From positions 1-64,000 of the IMG/VR virus record IMGVR_UViG_3300010885_036069: DNA of 64,000 nt; one strand, written 5' to 3'. This document shows positions 53,517 through 62,452 of the stretch, piece after piece. The DNA comes from a virus. The position numbers and the translations under genes are program-made. How positions within the stretch are numbered: position 1 is the stretch's first letter; every line of letters starts with the position of its first letter. The notes under the pieces were generated by a model. That model ran no database searches. It saw only the letters and a list, made by a program, of their open reading frames with translations, and had not been told where the DNA came from.

Positions 53517-54068
53517 GTGAACGAGGAAGCGACCGAGAATCCGTTTCTAACGGTTTGGATTGAGTTGAGTCGCCATGAACTTTTATCTGCTGCGGTCGGG
53601 GGCTGCCAGCGTCGAGTGACCTCAATGGAAGTTGCCAGACCTCAGTTCTATGGCGCCGACGAACGAAACAACTATTGGCAAATTGATATTCAGGGTGCAA
53701 TTGCTGAATATGCAGTAGCAAAGGCCTTTGATAAGTATTGGGAACCGGCAACTGATAAGTCGCTTAAATCGCTTCCTGGCGATGTTGGCTTCTACCAAAT
53801 TCGGTCAACTGCACATAAGACGGGTCAGCTCATAGTCCATAAGGCGGATGCTGATGATGTTCCGTTCATTCTTGCCATTGTTTCTGAGCCGTATGTGAAA
53901 CTTGCTGGATACCTCTACGGCGGTGAAGCAAAGGAAATTGGCGAGCAGCGAAAGTATGGATGCACTTGGGTTCCACAGGAAAAACTCCGTTCAGTGACGG
54001 AACTAATTGATTTCCCTCAAATGGATGGGGTTTCAATCAAGAAGGCAAAACATCGTCAAGCCCAGTAA
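53517..54068 (+). CDS. Phage protein with nuclease-like (PD-D/E-XK-type) pattern
   Basis: 183 aa. GAIAEYAVAKAFDKYW, then LPGDVGFYQIRSTAHKTGQL, then DDVPFILAIVS follows a widespread phage protein with the E...D...x-R/K order of restriction-like nucleases. The start is 2 bases after the preceding stop. Nuclease activity is not established. Confidence 0.6.
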   Translation: MNEEATENPFLTVWIELSRHELLSAAVGGCQRRVTSMEVARPQFYGADERNNYWQIDIQGAIAEYAVAKAFDKYWEPATDKSLKSLPGDVGFYQIRSTAHKTGQLIVHKADADDVPFILAIVSEPYVKLAGYLYGGEAKEIGEQRKYGCTWVPQEKLRSVTELIDFPQMDGVSIKKAKHRQAQ

Positions 54069-54597
54069 CGCTCGCAATAATTTCTCTTGGGACTCCGAGC
54101 CATGTCAGCAGTACGGCAAGTTTGTATGGGTTGGCAGTAAATAGCGTTATGAAAGATCCAGAGAAAGCGCCATCACTGTCTGAAAAAATTGCTGATGATG
54201 ACCCAGCCCAATCTTCACTTTTCCTGAGCCAACTTGAGAGATTCTGTGATGGATGTTGAGTTCTGGCGCTCCAGTCAAAACTGCCATCAGCAAGCAAACC
54301 ATCAATATCCCTGTCTTTGTCAGCGTCAAAGATTTCTTCAAGAAAGTCATTTGAAAATCGCGCAGACCAAAGTCCTTGCACCTCATCATTTGAAAAAGAC
54401 AAGCCCTCCGATGATGCAAGATGAATCGCTTCTTCAGTAATTTCAAATGGACCATCACTTGAAATTTCTACTCCGGCATCAGACGCTTTAAGCATGCGGA
54501 TTCCGGAGCCAGTTTCAATAGCAACATGTGGTTCAAACCAGCAAGGCCGAGTCAATACTGCATACAAATAACCATCTAGGGCTTTGTCTGAGTTCAT
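54037..54597 (-). CDS. Hypothetical protein
   Basis: 186 aa (MNSDKALDGYLYAVLTRPCW). Mixed strands then acidic helices (FLEEIFDADKDRDIDGLLAD) and a hydrophobic C-terminal helix (PYKLAVLLTWLGVPREIIAS). Convergent overlap of 32 bases with the preceding gene. No family recognised. Confidence 0.58.
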   Translation of the reverse strand: MNSDKALDGYLYAVLTRPCWFEPHVAIETGSGIRMLKASDAGVEISSDGPFEITEEAIHLASSEGLSFSNDEVQGLWSARFSNDFLEEIFDADKDRDIDGLLADGSFDWSARTQHPSQNLSSWLRKSEDWAGSSSAIFSDSDGAFSGSFITLFTANPYKLAVLLTWLGVPREIIASVTGLDDVLPS

Positions 54598-54610
54598 GTG
54601 AGGAACCGTA

Positions 54611-54862
54611 TCAGAACTGGGAGTAGCCCCTCAATCCAGGTTCCGCCTGAGGACGCTCAACCTCTGGCCATTCTCCGTATTGAGTTTCGGGAATTTCAAA
54701 CTCTTCCTTGTTGCTTGAAATCAAAGACGCTCGAACTTGATCAATCCATGGCCAAGGCATGGAGAAGCAGCGCTTGGAAGAAACGAAAACTTCAATGCCA
54801 TCCTCTCCGAGGCGACACACGACGGTTCCATCTGGATTGCTCATATCGCATGTTTCTGACAT
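54611..54862 (-). CDS. Small hypothetical protein
   Basis: 83 aa. VVCRLGEDGIEVFVSSKRCF, then PWPWIDQVRASLISSNKEEF and a proline/glutamate tail. TAAAAT lies 6 bases before the ATG, so the start may be leaderless. No named family. Confidence 0.58.
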   Translation of the reverse strand: MSETCDMSNPDGTVVCRLGEDGIEVFVSSKRCFSMPWPWIDQVRASLISSNKEEFEIPETQYGEWPEVERPQAEPGLRGYSQF

Positions 54863-54880
54863 GCCCGTATTTTAATACAG

Positions 54881-54917
54881 AAAAGACCCCTCACCGAAGT
54901 GAGGGGTCTTCCCTTTT
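54881..54917. terminator. Bidirectional terminator
   Basis: AAGACCCCTCAC, CGAA, GTGAGGGGTCTT: a perfect 12-bp stem with T-rich flanks on both strands. Confidence 0.85.
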
Positions 54918-54940
54918 GGGTGACTCTAGGGCATTACCGG

Positions 54941-55522
54941 CTAGAGCCAGCCAAATTTGCGGCTACAGCCCGGCCAAGCCTTCCAGCCCGATCCGGCAAG
55001 GACTCGCTCAGCGATCACAATCTGCTGTTCACGAGAGGCTTCCCAGGGGTGAGGTGCGAACTCGCCGCCGCCGTAGGACAGCCAAGTTGAGTATGAATGC
55101 TGGTGCATAAATTGGAGTCCGCCACCGAAACCGTTACCGGTGTTGGTCGCCCAATTACCCCCCGTTTCACACTGAGCCAACTGATCCCACCTGCTGCCAT
55201 CGCCCGAGTCGTAGTTCGGTTCCGTGGGTGGCGCTTTGGGTGCATTTGCGGCTCGCTGAGCGGCTGCAACTTTCTCCTGCTCGATCTTATTAAGTTCCGC
55301 AAGGTAGGCATCAAGATTTCGCTGTTGCTCAATTTCAGCGAAATAAGCCTCCACCGCTGCGGTGTCTTCCGGTGTTACTTCCGTGGTTGATGGAGCCGAT
55401 TGGGCTGCTGCAACTGCGGATCCTAAATCTCCTGCTTTCCGTGATGTTGTCATGATGCCAATCGACCCGACTAGAAATAGGACGACTGTAAAAACGGCAA
55501 TGTATAAACGATTGCTAAGCAT
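54941..55522 (-). CDS. Rpf-type transglycosylase, membrane-anchored
   Basis: 193 aa. A membrane helix (8-25), then a charged spacer, then the resuscitation-promoting-factor domain at 113-193 (RWDQLAQCETGGNW with catalytic Glu, GGLQFMHQHSYSTWLSYGG, WKAWPGC). These enzymes cut peptidoglycan glycan strands and are typical of actinobacteria. It may help DNA entry or exit. Its gene has its own leftward unit. Confidence 0.87.
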   Translation of the reverse strand: MLSNRLYIAVFTVVLFLVGSIGIMTTSRKAGDLGSAVAAAQSAPSTTEVTPEDTAAVEAYFAEIEQQRNLDAYLAELNKIEQEKVAAAQRAANAPKAPPTEPNYDSGDGSRWDQLAQCETGGNWATNTGNGFGGGLQFMHQHSYSTWLSYGGGEFAPHPWEASREQQIVIAERVLAGSGWKAWPGCSRKFGWL

Positions 55523-55550
55523 GAACTTTTCCTTTGCTCGGGAATAAGAA

Positions 55551-55567
55551 CTGATTCCAATTTGGAA
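55551..55567. other. Palindrome upstream of the Rpf-type gene
   Basis: GATTCC and GGAATC arms around AATTT. A regulator site or minor hairpin. Confidence 0.3.
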
Positions 55568-55698
55568 TCGTCACCAATCAGAAATCTCTCAGAGGCGACC
55601 CGTATAAGACGGTCAGAAAAGGCTAGCAAAGGGAATATCAGTATGCAAGAACGCCCACGCAAGCGACATAAAGTTTTTTGTGGTACTTGACAAAAGTA

Positions 55699-56457
55699 TC
55701 AATCAATAGTATTCCAAGCCAAGTCATCTCCCTCAGCATAAATATCGCACCCAACTCCATTCCGTAGAAGCCTATTTGCCACTTCTACGGTCGTGTGGCT
55801 TCCACTAAAAGGATCCAAGACATTCTCACCTGGTCGCGTTGAAAGGGGGATGCAGCGAAGCGGAAGTTCCTCGGGAAAGGGTGCTAGATGGCCTCTCCCC
55901 TTAGCAGGAGGGAAGCTCCATACATTCCCACGCTCCGTTAGTTGATCCTCGTAAAAACGATGTCCCTTATCCTTGGCGAGCATAAAGATGAACTCGCTAG
56001 AAACGCCTGGCCGGCGAGCATGCTTGAGATCTTCAGGACGAAGCATGCCCTTGTCCCAAGTGATTGAAGCCCTATAAAGCCATCCACAATCAACAAAAAC
56101 CTCAACCACCCTGTGGGGAATATTCAGCCACTGCATTTTTGCTCTATCTGTTTCACCTTGGCGGTAGCGAGGCTTCCCATCTTTTGATCCGCCTTTGTTG
56201 TAGTCGCCCCCAGCGCCACCAGAGCCGGAGGCAGTATCGCCAAGATTGAGCCAGAGAAGACCTTCATCGTCTAGTAGTCGGTTCCACTCTTTCGCGCATT
56301 TTTCCATGTCTTCCAAATAGTCCTGAACGGAGCCAGTACCAATTTCAAGGTCACTATTTCCGTATTTACGCAATCCGAAGTACGGAGGTGAGGTGACGAT
56401 TGAGTGAAAACATCCATCTGGAAGCGGAATCTCGCGAGCATCAGATTTCAAAATCAT
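55699..56457 (-). CDS. DNA N4/N6 amino-methyltransferase
   Basis: 252 aa. Motif IV TSPPYFG near 30 and motif I LDPFSGSHTT near 216, in that order, mark a beta-class amino-methyltransferase; WLNLGDTASGSGG lies between. It methylates adenine N6 or cytosine N4 in DNA. RBS AAAGGA. No cognate restriction enzyme is nearby, so it is an orphan. Confidence 0.88.
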   Translation of the reverse strand: MILKSDAREIPLPDGCFHSIVTSPPYFGLRKYGNSDLEIGTGSVQDYLEDMEKCAKEWNRLLDDEGLLWLNLGDTASGSGGAGGDYNKGGSKDGKPRYRQGETDRAKMQWLNIPHRVVEVFVDCGWLYRASITWDKGMLRPEDLKHARRPGVSSEFIFMLAKDKGHRFYEDQLTERGNVWSFPPAKGRGHLAPFPEELPLRCIPLSTRPGENVLDPFSGSHTTVEVANRLLRNGVGCDIYAEGDDLAWNTID

Positions 56458-56532
56458 GTGAATCCTTTGAGGTTTTTTGTGTGGTCAGTTTACCCCCCTC
56501 AGGACTTTGGATGCGACCACCGTGTCGTGGTG

Positions 56533-56538
56533 TATGGT
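56533..56538 (+). promoter_or_regulatory. -10 of a leaderless start
   Basis: TATGGT, then 6 bases to ATG 56545. Confidence 0.4.
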
Positions 56539-56544
56539 CACCAG

Positions 56545-56868
56545 ATGTACACAAATGACCATGAGGGTGCCTACCCGGAATACGTTTTAAATGACATCAG
56601 AATCATCAGGGCGAGTCGAACTCCCTGCATTATTTGTGGTCACCCAACTGGAGATTGCAGCGACAATTCAGCAGCAAAACCCCGCCAAATCATTGGGGAC
56701 CATATGTTCCAAAAGTCAACGATTCCGCAGAACGAGGTTCTCGTTCTTGAGGATTTATTTGATACGGTTCAAATTACCAACCGCACTTCAACTCGGGTAT
56801 TGGTGGCTAGGGCCGGTACATACATATCACGCGACAAGGCAATTGAATTTGGACTTGTTTCACCCTGA
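56545..56868 (+). CDS. Small protein with CxxC, recombination-type HNH-like look
   Basis: 107 aa from ATG 56545. TPCIICGHPTGDCS near 33 gives three cysteines; IIGDHMFQKS and DTVQITNRTSTRVLVARAG follow. Short phage proteins with CIICGHPTGDC are common in actinophages, unnamed. Leaderless start (TATGGT 6 bases upstream). Confidence 0.6.
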   Translation: MYTNDHEGAYPEYVLNDIRIIRASRTPCIICGHPTGDCSDNSAAKPRQIIGDHMFQKSTIPQNEVLVLEDLFDTVQITNRTSTRVLVARAGTYISRDKAIEFGLVSP

Positions 56869-56946
56869 AGTAGTTAATAGCAGTATGTAGATTCGCCTAA
56901 GTTTGACTTACCAAAACAACCTCAATTAGCCCGAAAGGCATTTCCG

Positions 56947-58872
56947 GTGTCAGTTATCAGTTCTGATTTTGTTTCTAGTTACGCATCCCAAACCCCTCCT
57001 TGGGGATTCGGTGGAATGGGTGAAATTGTTTACCTGCGTACTTATAGTCGTTCAATTCCTGAATTGGGTCGCAACGAAATGTGGCCTGAAACCATTCAAC
57101 GATGCATTAACGGCGCTGTTGAAATTGGAGCAGAACTTTCACAGGAAGAAGCGGAAAAACTCTTTGACCATATGTTCAATCTTCGCTGCTCACTTAGCGG
57201 TCGTTCCCTCTGGCAGCTCGGTACGCAACTGGTCAAGAAGTTCAACGGAACATCACTCAACAACTGTTATTTCACCTCTATTGAATCCGTAGAGGACTTT
57301 GAACTTCTCTTTGATTATCTGATGCTTGGCGGTGGTGTTGGATTCTCCGTAGAGCGATCAAAGATTCATGAACTTCCAAAGGTGAAGTCTGGAGTCACAA
57401 TTACTCACGAGCGCACCAACGATGCTGACATCATTGTTCCTGACTCACGCGGAGGATGGCGTCGTCTTCTTCATTCAGTTCTCAAGAGTTACTTCACGAC
57501 GGGGAAGAGCTTCTCATACAGCACCCTTTTGATTCGTGAGTTCGGCGCACCTCTCAGCACCTTTGGTGGGACCGCTTCAGGACCAGGTGCATTGATTGAT
57601 GGAATTTCCGATATCTGCAAAGTCATGGAGAATCGAGTCGGAAAGAAACTTCGATCAATTGATGTTCTTGATATTTGCAACATTATCGGTCGCATTGTTG
57701 TAAGCGGTTCTTCACGCCGTTCTGCTCAGATTGCCATTGGCGATCCGGACGACATTCTTTTTCTTCGTGCCAAGAATTGGGGAACGGGGAACATCCCTGG
57801 CTGGCGAGCAAACTCAAACAACAGCATCTATGCAGATGCTTATGAAGAAATCATGCCTGAACTTTGGAAGGGTTACGACGGTTCAGGAGAACCTTACGGA
57901 CTTTTGAATCGTCGTCTTGCTCGCTCTTACGGTCGTGTCGGTGAGCGCAAATCAGATCCATCAGTTGAGGGATTCAACCCCTGCGCTGAAATTGCCCTTG
58001 CTGACGGAGAGTCTTGCAATCTTGCAACAATCTTCTTGCCATCAATTGAGTCATTTGAACAGTTCTGTGAAATTTCAGAACTTCTTTATAAGGTTCAGAA
58101 GGCAATCACGAGTCTTGATTATCCATACGAGAAGACAACAACGATTACTCGCAAGAATCGTCGCCTTGGTCAGTCAGTAACTGGAATCCTTCAATGTTCT
58201 GAGGAACAGTTGGCGTGGCTCTCACTCGGCTATGAAAACCTTCGTGCTTTTGATGTTGCCTACTCAGCGGAGCATGGAGTTCCAGAGTCAATTCGACTTA
58301 CCACAGTTCAGCCGTCAGGAACGCTTTCGCTCCTCCCGGGTCAGACTCCTGGCATTCATCCAGCATTTGCTCGTTACTACATTCGTCGTGTTCGGTTCTC
58401 TAGTGCTGATCCCCTCGTGGAGTCATGCCGTAAGCGCGGCTACAACGTGGTTCCCGAGGTCGGTATTGATGGGCGGGAAGATCACACAAAGTGGGTTGTT
58501 GAATTTCCCGCAGAGTCCCCAGAGAATGCAGTCCTCGCTAAGGATATGACCGCAATTGATCAGTTGGAATGGGTAAAGCGTCTTCAGGCTGAGTGGGCGG
58601 ACAACGCCGTTTCGGTGACGGTCTATTACCGCAAGGAAGAACTTTCAGAAATCAAAGATTGGCTTTCAAAGAACTACGACAAGCACATCAAGAGCGTTTC
58701 ATTCCTTCTTCATTCTGACCATAACTTCCCACTCCCCCCATACGAGGAAATCAGCAAGGAGGAGTACGAGCGGATGCTGTCAAAGGTTGACTTCTCAATT
58801 TCAATTGCTCCGAATGCATCTGGTGACCTTCTTGATGAGTCCTGTGCAACAGGGGCTTGTCCTGTACGGTAG
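56947..58872 (+). CDS. nrdJ: Class II (cobalamin-dependent) ribonucleotide reductase
   Basis: 641 aa. NNCYF near 107 and ESCNLA near 358 are the reducible cysteine pair; FNPCAEI near 345 holds the radical cysteine and glutamate; the C-terminal CATGACP is the shuttle pair. The layout matches monomeric Lactobacillus-type adenosylcobalamin-dependent reductase acting on ribonucleoside triphosphates. It supplies dNTPs without a second subunit or oxygen. No B12 riboswitch was seen upstream. Confidence 0.9.
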   Translation: MSVISSDFVSSYASQTPPWGFGGMGEIVYLRTYSRSIPELGRNEMWPETIQRCINGAVEIGAELSQEEAEKLFDHMFNLRCSLSGRSLWQLGTQLVKKFNGTSLNNCYFTSIESVEDFELLFDYLMLGGGVGFSVERSKIHELPKVKSGVTITHERTNDADIIVPDSRGGWRRLLHSVLKSYFTTGKSFSYSTLLIREFGAPLSTFGGTASGPGALIDGISDICKVMENRVGKKLRSIDVLDICNIIGRIVVSGSSRRSAQIAIGDPDDILFLRAKNWGTGNIPGWRANSNNSIYADAYEEIMPELWKGYDGSGEPYGLLNRRLARSYGRVGERKSDPSVEGFNPCAEIALADGESCNLATIFLPSIESFEQFCEISELLYKVQKAITSLDYPYEKTTTITRKNRRLGQSVTGILQCSEEQLAWLSLGYENLRAFDVAYSAEHGVPESIRLTTVQPSGTLSLLPGQTPGIHPAFARYYIRRVRFSSADPLVESCRKRGYNVVPEVGIDGREDHTKWVVEFPAESPENAVLAKDMTAIDQLEWVKRLQAEWADNAVSVTVYYRKEELSEIKDWLSKNYDKHIKSVSFLLHSDHNFPLPPYEEISKEEYERMLSKVDFSISIAPNASGDLLDESCATGACPVR

Positions 58873-58877
58873 TGATC

Positions 58878-59669
58878 ATGAATCTCTCCGATCTGACGGT
58901 TCCCTATGAGGGGACGGGTGCTATTGACTGGAATGACGAAGGCGTTGTCATTCTTAAAAATTTCATTCCCGAAGAACTCATGGTCGCTTATGAGGAATGC
59001 TGGATTAACAATCATGCAGTCGGAACACTTGATAACTATGAAATGACTTCCCCAAATGGGTGGAGTTATTGCACCCCGTATAGGGATCATCAAGAAGTTC
59101 TTGACATCCTTTCTTACGGACCTCTTCATGAGGAAATGAAAAACCTCATTGGTGAGTCAGTTGGGGTTCATCTGAACCTCACTGGATGGGTTTCAACTAC
59201 TCGGAATTGGCATCAAGATTCTTACCTCAACCCCACTCATGTTGGTGATCGGTATATTGCCGCGTGGATAGCACTTGGGAAGATTGACCCCGACTCCGGA
59301 CCTTTTCAGTATGTCCCCGGTTCGCATAAGTGGCCCCAAGTGACTCGCGAAAAGATCCTTCAGGCTCTCCCTGAGGGGGATCGTGACCACCTTTGGCCAA
59401 CCCATAGCGAAAAAATCCTTACGCCTTTATTTGAGGAAGAACTCAAAAAGCGCAATTCGGAAATTGTCACCTATCTCCCAGAACGCGGAGATGTGCTTCT
59501 GTGGCATGGACGACTTCTTCATCGTGGTTCAGTTGCTAACATTCCAGGGATGGAGCGTCGATCTTTGATTGCTCACTATTCGGGTGTTAACCATCGTGAA
59601 GATATGCCCTCTGCCATTCAGCACGGTGGCGGTTATTACTTTCCAGTTAATGACCTGAGCGGCAAATAG
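58878..59669 (+). CDS. PhyH-family Fe(II)/2-oxoglutarate dioxygenase
   Basis: 263 aa from ATG 58878. WHQDSY near 110 (His and Asp iron ligands), GPFQYVPGSHKW, and LLHRGS near 212 (distal His) followed by RRSLIAHYS (Arg for 2-oxoglutarate). A phytanoyl-CoA-dioxygenase-like hydroxylase. In phages such enzymes may act on nucleotides, proteins or surface sugars. Same transcript as the reductase. Confidence 0.82.
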   Translation: MNLSDLTVPYEGTGAIDWNDEGVVILKNFIPEELMVAYEECWINNHAVGTLDNYEMTSPNGWSYCTPYRDHQEVLDILSYGPLHEEMKNLIGESVGVHLNLTGWVSTTRNWHQDSYLNPTHVGDRYIAAWIALGKIDPDSGPFQYVPGSHKWPQVTREKILQALPEGDRDHLWPTHSEKILTPLFEEELKKRNSEIVTYLPERGDVLLWHGRLLHRGSVANIPGMERRSLIAHYSGVNHREDMPSAIQHGGGYYFPVNDLSGK

Positions 59670-59670
59670 C

Positions 59671-60207
59671 ATGACTTCAACAGACTTGTTTATTAATCAT
59701 GTAGCGACATTAGATAAGCCCAAGGTTCTTGAAATCGGAACCCTTCAGTGGGTTGATGGTGTTTCTACGCATCACGGAGCATGGTTGCCCGGAGGGTCCA
59801 CTCATGTGATGTCTGATATCAAGGAAGGTAAAGATGTTGATGTTGTTGCTGATGCTCATGATCTTTCCTTGTTTAGTGAAGGCGAGTTTGATGCTTTTAT
59901 TGCTGTAAGTGTGTGGGAGCATCTCCGCAAGCCATGGATTGCTTCTGCTGAAGTCGCCCGCGTGGTAAAGCCTGGTGGGATTATCTATGTAGCCACTCAT
60001 TTTGCTTTTCCCGTTCATGGTTACCCCTCTGATTATTGTCGATGGACAGATGAGGGATTGAAAAGTCTTTTTGATGAACCAGAGTGGCATTCACAACAGG
60101 CTGATTATGCATTTCCCTGCACGATCAAACCCCCACGAGAAGTTAAGGCTTGGAACACGCTTGCTCCGGCTTTTCTTAATGTTGCCATTTTTGCTATTAA
60201 GGCATAA
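59671..60207 (+). CDS. SAM-dependent methyltransferase (class I fold)
   Basis: 178 aa. VLEIGTLQWVDGVSTHHGAW is the SAM-binding strand, VSVWEHLRKPW and EVARVVKPGGIIYV are the Methyltransf_11 core. It starts 2 bases after the dioxygenase stop. Substrate unknown; small-molecule or sugar methylation alongside the hydroxylase is possible. Confidence 0.75.
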   Translation: MTSTDLFINHVATLDKPKVLEIGTLQWVDGVSTHHGAWLPGGSTHVMSDIKEGKDVDVVADAHDLSLFSEGEFDAFIAVSVWEHLRKPWIASAEVARVVKPGGIIYVATHFAFPVHGYPSDYCRWTDEGLKSLFDEPEWHSQQADYAFPCTIKPPREVKAWNTLAPAFLNVAIFAIKA

Positions 60208-60209
60208 CG

Positions 60210-60581
60210 ATGCCCACCTTCGGTGAACTAGCCCAAAATGGCGCAATAGCGATTCTTGAGGAAACCTTGCTTATTCTTCAGAAGCGAGGATGGACTCCTG
60301 GTGTTCACCGGAACATGGTTACCGGTGAGGTTGACATCATTGGGGCAATGGGGATTGCTTCTGGCGTCACGGTTAGTCAGATAGATGACTCGTTCGGCGT
60401 TCCAAGCGAGTTGATCCCACAGGCAAAAAGACCTGCTGTTTTCGTGGCATTAGAGGCTTCTGAGTGGGCCGTAGATTGCGATCTAACGGCTTGGCAGGAT
60501 CAAATAGGTAGATCGTTTACTGATGTTGAAAAAGCCCTTCAGAAGGCGATTGACCATTTAGGGATCGTCGCTTCTTCATAA
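60210..60581 (+). CDS. DUF6197-like hypothetical protein
   Basis: 123 aa. ILEETLLILQKRGWTPGVHR, then CDLTAWQDQIGRSFTDVEKALQKAI resembles actinobacterial DUF6197 proteins. Function unknown. Last gene of the RNR unit; it converges with the next gene over 65 bases. Confidence 0.55.
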   Translation: MPTFGELAQNGAIAILEETLLILQKRGWTPGVHRNMVTGEVDIIGAMGIASGVTVSQIDDSFGVPSELIPQAKRPAVFVALEASEWAVDCDLTAWQDQIGRSFTDVEKALQKAIDHLGIVASS

Positions 60582-60720
60582 CATCAATCCCTATCCCTCC
60601 GCAGCAAAAGCACGGAGTTTCACCGACCCACCAAACATCGCAGGGTTGACACTCCATGAGGTCTGATGGGATGCCCATATTGTCGTTGAAGATCACCTTC
60701 GGTACTAAAGACTCGCTCAT
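60517..60720 (-). CDS. Small zinc-binding protein
   Basis: 67 aa. CQPCDVWWVGETPCFCCG is a two-pair zinc ribbon as in many actinophage proteins; the C-terminus is basic. It overlaps the preceding convergent gene by 65 bases, so one of the two ends may be wrong. Confidence 0.55.
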   Translation of the reverse strand: MSESLVPKVIFNDNMGIPSDLMECQPCDVWWVGETPCFCCGGIGIDVMKKRRSLNGQSPSEGLFQHQ

Positions 60721-60740
60721 GGGGTAAGTCTAGGGAACTA

Positions 60741-60774
60741 AAAAACCCCTCGGCCCGAAGACCGAGGGGTTTTT
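60741..60774. terminator. Bidirectional terminator
   Basis: AAAAACCCCTCGG and CCGAGGGGTTTTT pair over 13 bp, T-rich both ways. It ends the capsid transcript and the small zinc gene region. Confidence 0.85.
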
Positions 60775-60796
60775 CAAAGAATCTAACTAGTCAGAT

Positions 60797-62140
60797 TCAG
60801 TCGGGTTGTGCATCAAACGAAACGCTCACAAATGACTCTGGGCGCTTGACCGCAAGGGCAAGACGCTCTTCGGCAAGAACGACGATTGCGTTCCGGACGA
60901 AGAAGTCAGCGTGCTGTTCGCTGATACGGATGGTCGCCTGCTCACGATCATAGAGCTGGGCGCCGGTGCCGAATGCGCCGACAAGGGCTGTGCCTTCGGG
61001 CATTGCGGGGGTGTCAACTACTGGCATGCGCCAGATGCGTGGTTCGCCACCAAGTGCAACTGAAACGGCAACGAGGTACTGACCATTGGTGTCCTTGGTC
61101 AGTTCGATGTCTTCCCAATCGTTGGGGTGAAGAACGACGCCAGTTGGCTCGTAGTAGGCAAGGAACGCCAGAGTTGCTGCACGACGGATCGCATCAGCCT
61201 TGGTGTCCGGAACCGGTGAGGTAGCGCCTGAGGACCAGTCGTAGGTCTGAACACCAGGGGTGTTGAGAACGCCGAGGAGGTTCTCGCCAGTGCCATCACC
61301 CTCAAGGATTTGGTAATCCTCTTGGAGGCGAAGGCCGTAGAGAAGCTCGTTGTCAATGATGGAGCGGAGCTGCGGCTCATCAGCGAGAACGTTGCGGTGT
61401 GCTGCTTCCCAATGGGCAAGGGTCCGGATTGGAGCCTGATGACCTTCAAAGACCATGCTTGACTGTGGCTTTGCGGCGTAGTTTCCACCATCGCGTTCAG
61501 CAACAGTGCTGGCTGCGTTGTTGGCCGTGGTGCCGGGGGTGGTAAAACCAATCATGCGGAAGTATTCAATGACCGCAGCAGTGGTTGTACGCACTGGGAA
61601 GAGGTCACGAACACGACGTGTACGCATGGGAGGAACTACCATCGGGTCACGCTGGATGGTGCCGAATGAACCAGGGGTGCCGGTGGGAAGAGCGCTATAA
61701 ACGTCCTTCTGACCGTACTGACCTGAGGTGAGATCGGCACGAGCAATGGTGAATGGGGAAGGCATGTTGGCGCCATTGCGGCCACCATCAAGGGACTTGA
61801 ACTCTGCTGAGTCAAGGAAAGCCTGACCAAGTGTCTTTGCTGAGTAACCAGCAAGTGAACCCTGGCTTGATGCCCAAGCGTCAACAACGCTGGCGACTGA
61901 TTCGCCTGCGGGCTGGCTGCCCCACTGTGCGGCTGACTTCATTTCTTCAAGACCCTCAATGAGGCCCTTGATTTCCTTGATGTCAGACATGTTGCGGTCA
62001 AATGCTGACTTCTGCTCAGCGGACACAACAACAGTGCCATCTTCAATCTTAAATGAATCAGCAATTTCCTTATTGCTGGCCATCTTTTCACGCATTGCTG
62101 ACTGAAGTTCGTTCAGTCGGCCTTCGTCATCGAAAGACAT
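60797..62140 (-). CDS. HK97-fold major capsid protein
   Basis: 447 aa from ATG 62140 with CAGGAG upstream. N-terminal 100 residues are helical and acidic, a probable scaffold-like delta region. The capsid core has PMVVPPMRTRRVRDLFPVRT, LAHWEAAHRNVLADEPQLRS, LLYGLRLQEDYQILEGDGTG, NLLGVLN and RAATLAFLAYYEPTGVVLHP, all hallmarks of HK97-type capsid proteins. It builds the icosahedral head. The upstream partner genes and portal lie beyond the right edge. Confidence 0.93.
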   Translation of the reverse strand: MSFDDEGRLNELQSAMREKMASNKEIADSFKIEDGTVVVSAEQKSAFDRNMSDIKEIKGLIEGLEEMKSAAQWGSQPAGESVASVVDAWASSQGSLAGYSAKTLGQAFLDSAEFKSLDGGRNGANMPSPFTIARADLTSGQYGQKDVYSALPTGTPGSFGTIQRDPMVVPPMRTRRVRDLFPVRTTTAAVIEYFRMIGFTTPGTTANNAASTVAERDGGNYAAKPQSSMVFEGHQAPIRTLAHWEAAHRNVLADEPQLRSIIDNELLYGLRLQEDYQILEGDGTGENLLGVLNTPGVQTYDWSSGATSPVPDTKADAIRRAATLAFLAYYEPTGVVLHPNDWEDIELTKDTNGQYLVAVSVALGGEPRIWRMPVVDTPAMPEGTALVGAFGTGAQLYDREQATIRISEQHADFFVRNAIVVLAEERLALAVKRPESFVSVSFDAQPD

Positions 62141-62299
62141 TTTTTTTGCTCCTGTAAGAGAAAGGGGGTGTGTGAGATTTCTAACCTGATTTGACGATTT
62201 GACCCGTCGGCTCAGGTAAGCACCCAGCCGCAATATCGCGTCAAGTATTTAATTTATACGCTCATATCAGTGTTCTGGCGCAACTACTGATGAATGAGG

Positions 62300-62452
62300 C
62301 TATTTTACCTTGCTGATGCCTTTTCCAACTTCACGCATAATATCTGTTAGTGCTTGCTGTTGTTCTTCAATGGTCATTTTTTCATAGCCTTCTGGCAGTT
62401 TAAAAAGACCAAATCCAGCAGATTTTTCAGGCTTTTTTTGCGATTTTGGCAT
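62300..62452 (-). CDS. Small basic protein
   Basis: 50 aa (MPKSQKKPEKSAGFGLFKLP), basic ends and a helical MTIEEQQQALTDIMREVGKG centre. Starts inside the previous gene (26-base overlap). Probably a minor head-associated protein. No named family. Confidence 0.55.
   Translation of the reverse strand: MPKSQKKPEKSAGFGLFKLPEGYEKMTIEEQQQALTDIMREVGKGISKVK

Noticed and set aside
56870-56946. B12 riboswitch before the class II reductase
   Set aside because: The 77-base gap is too short and lacks the conserved B12-box core.
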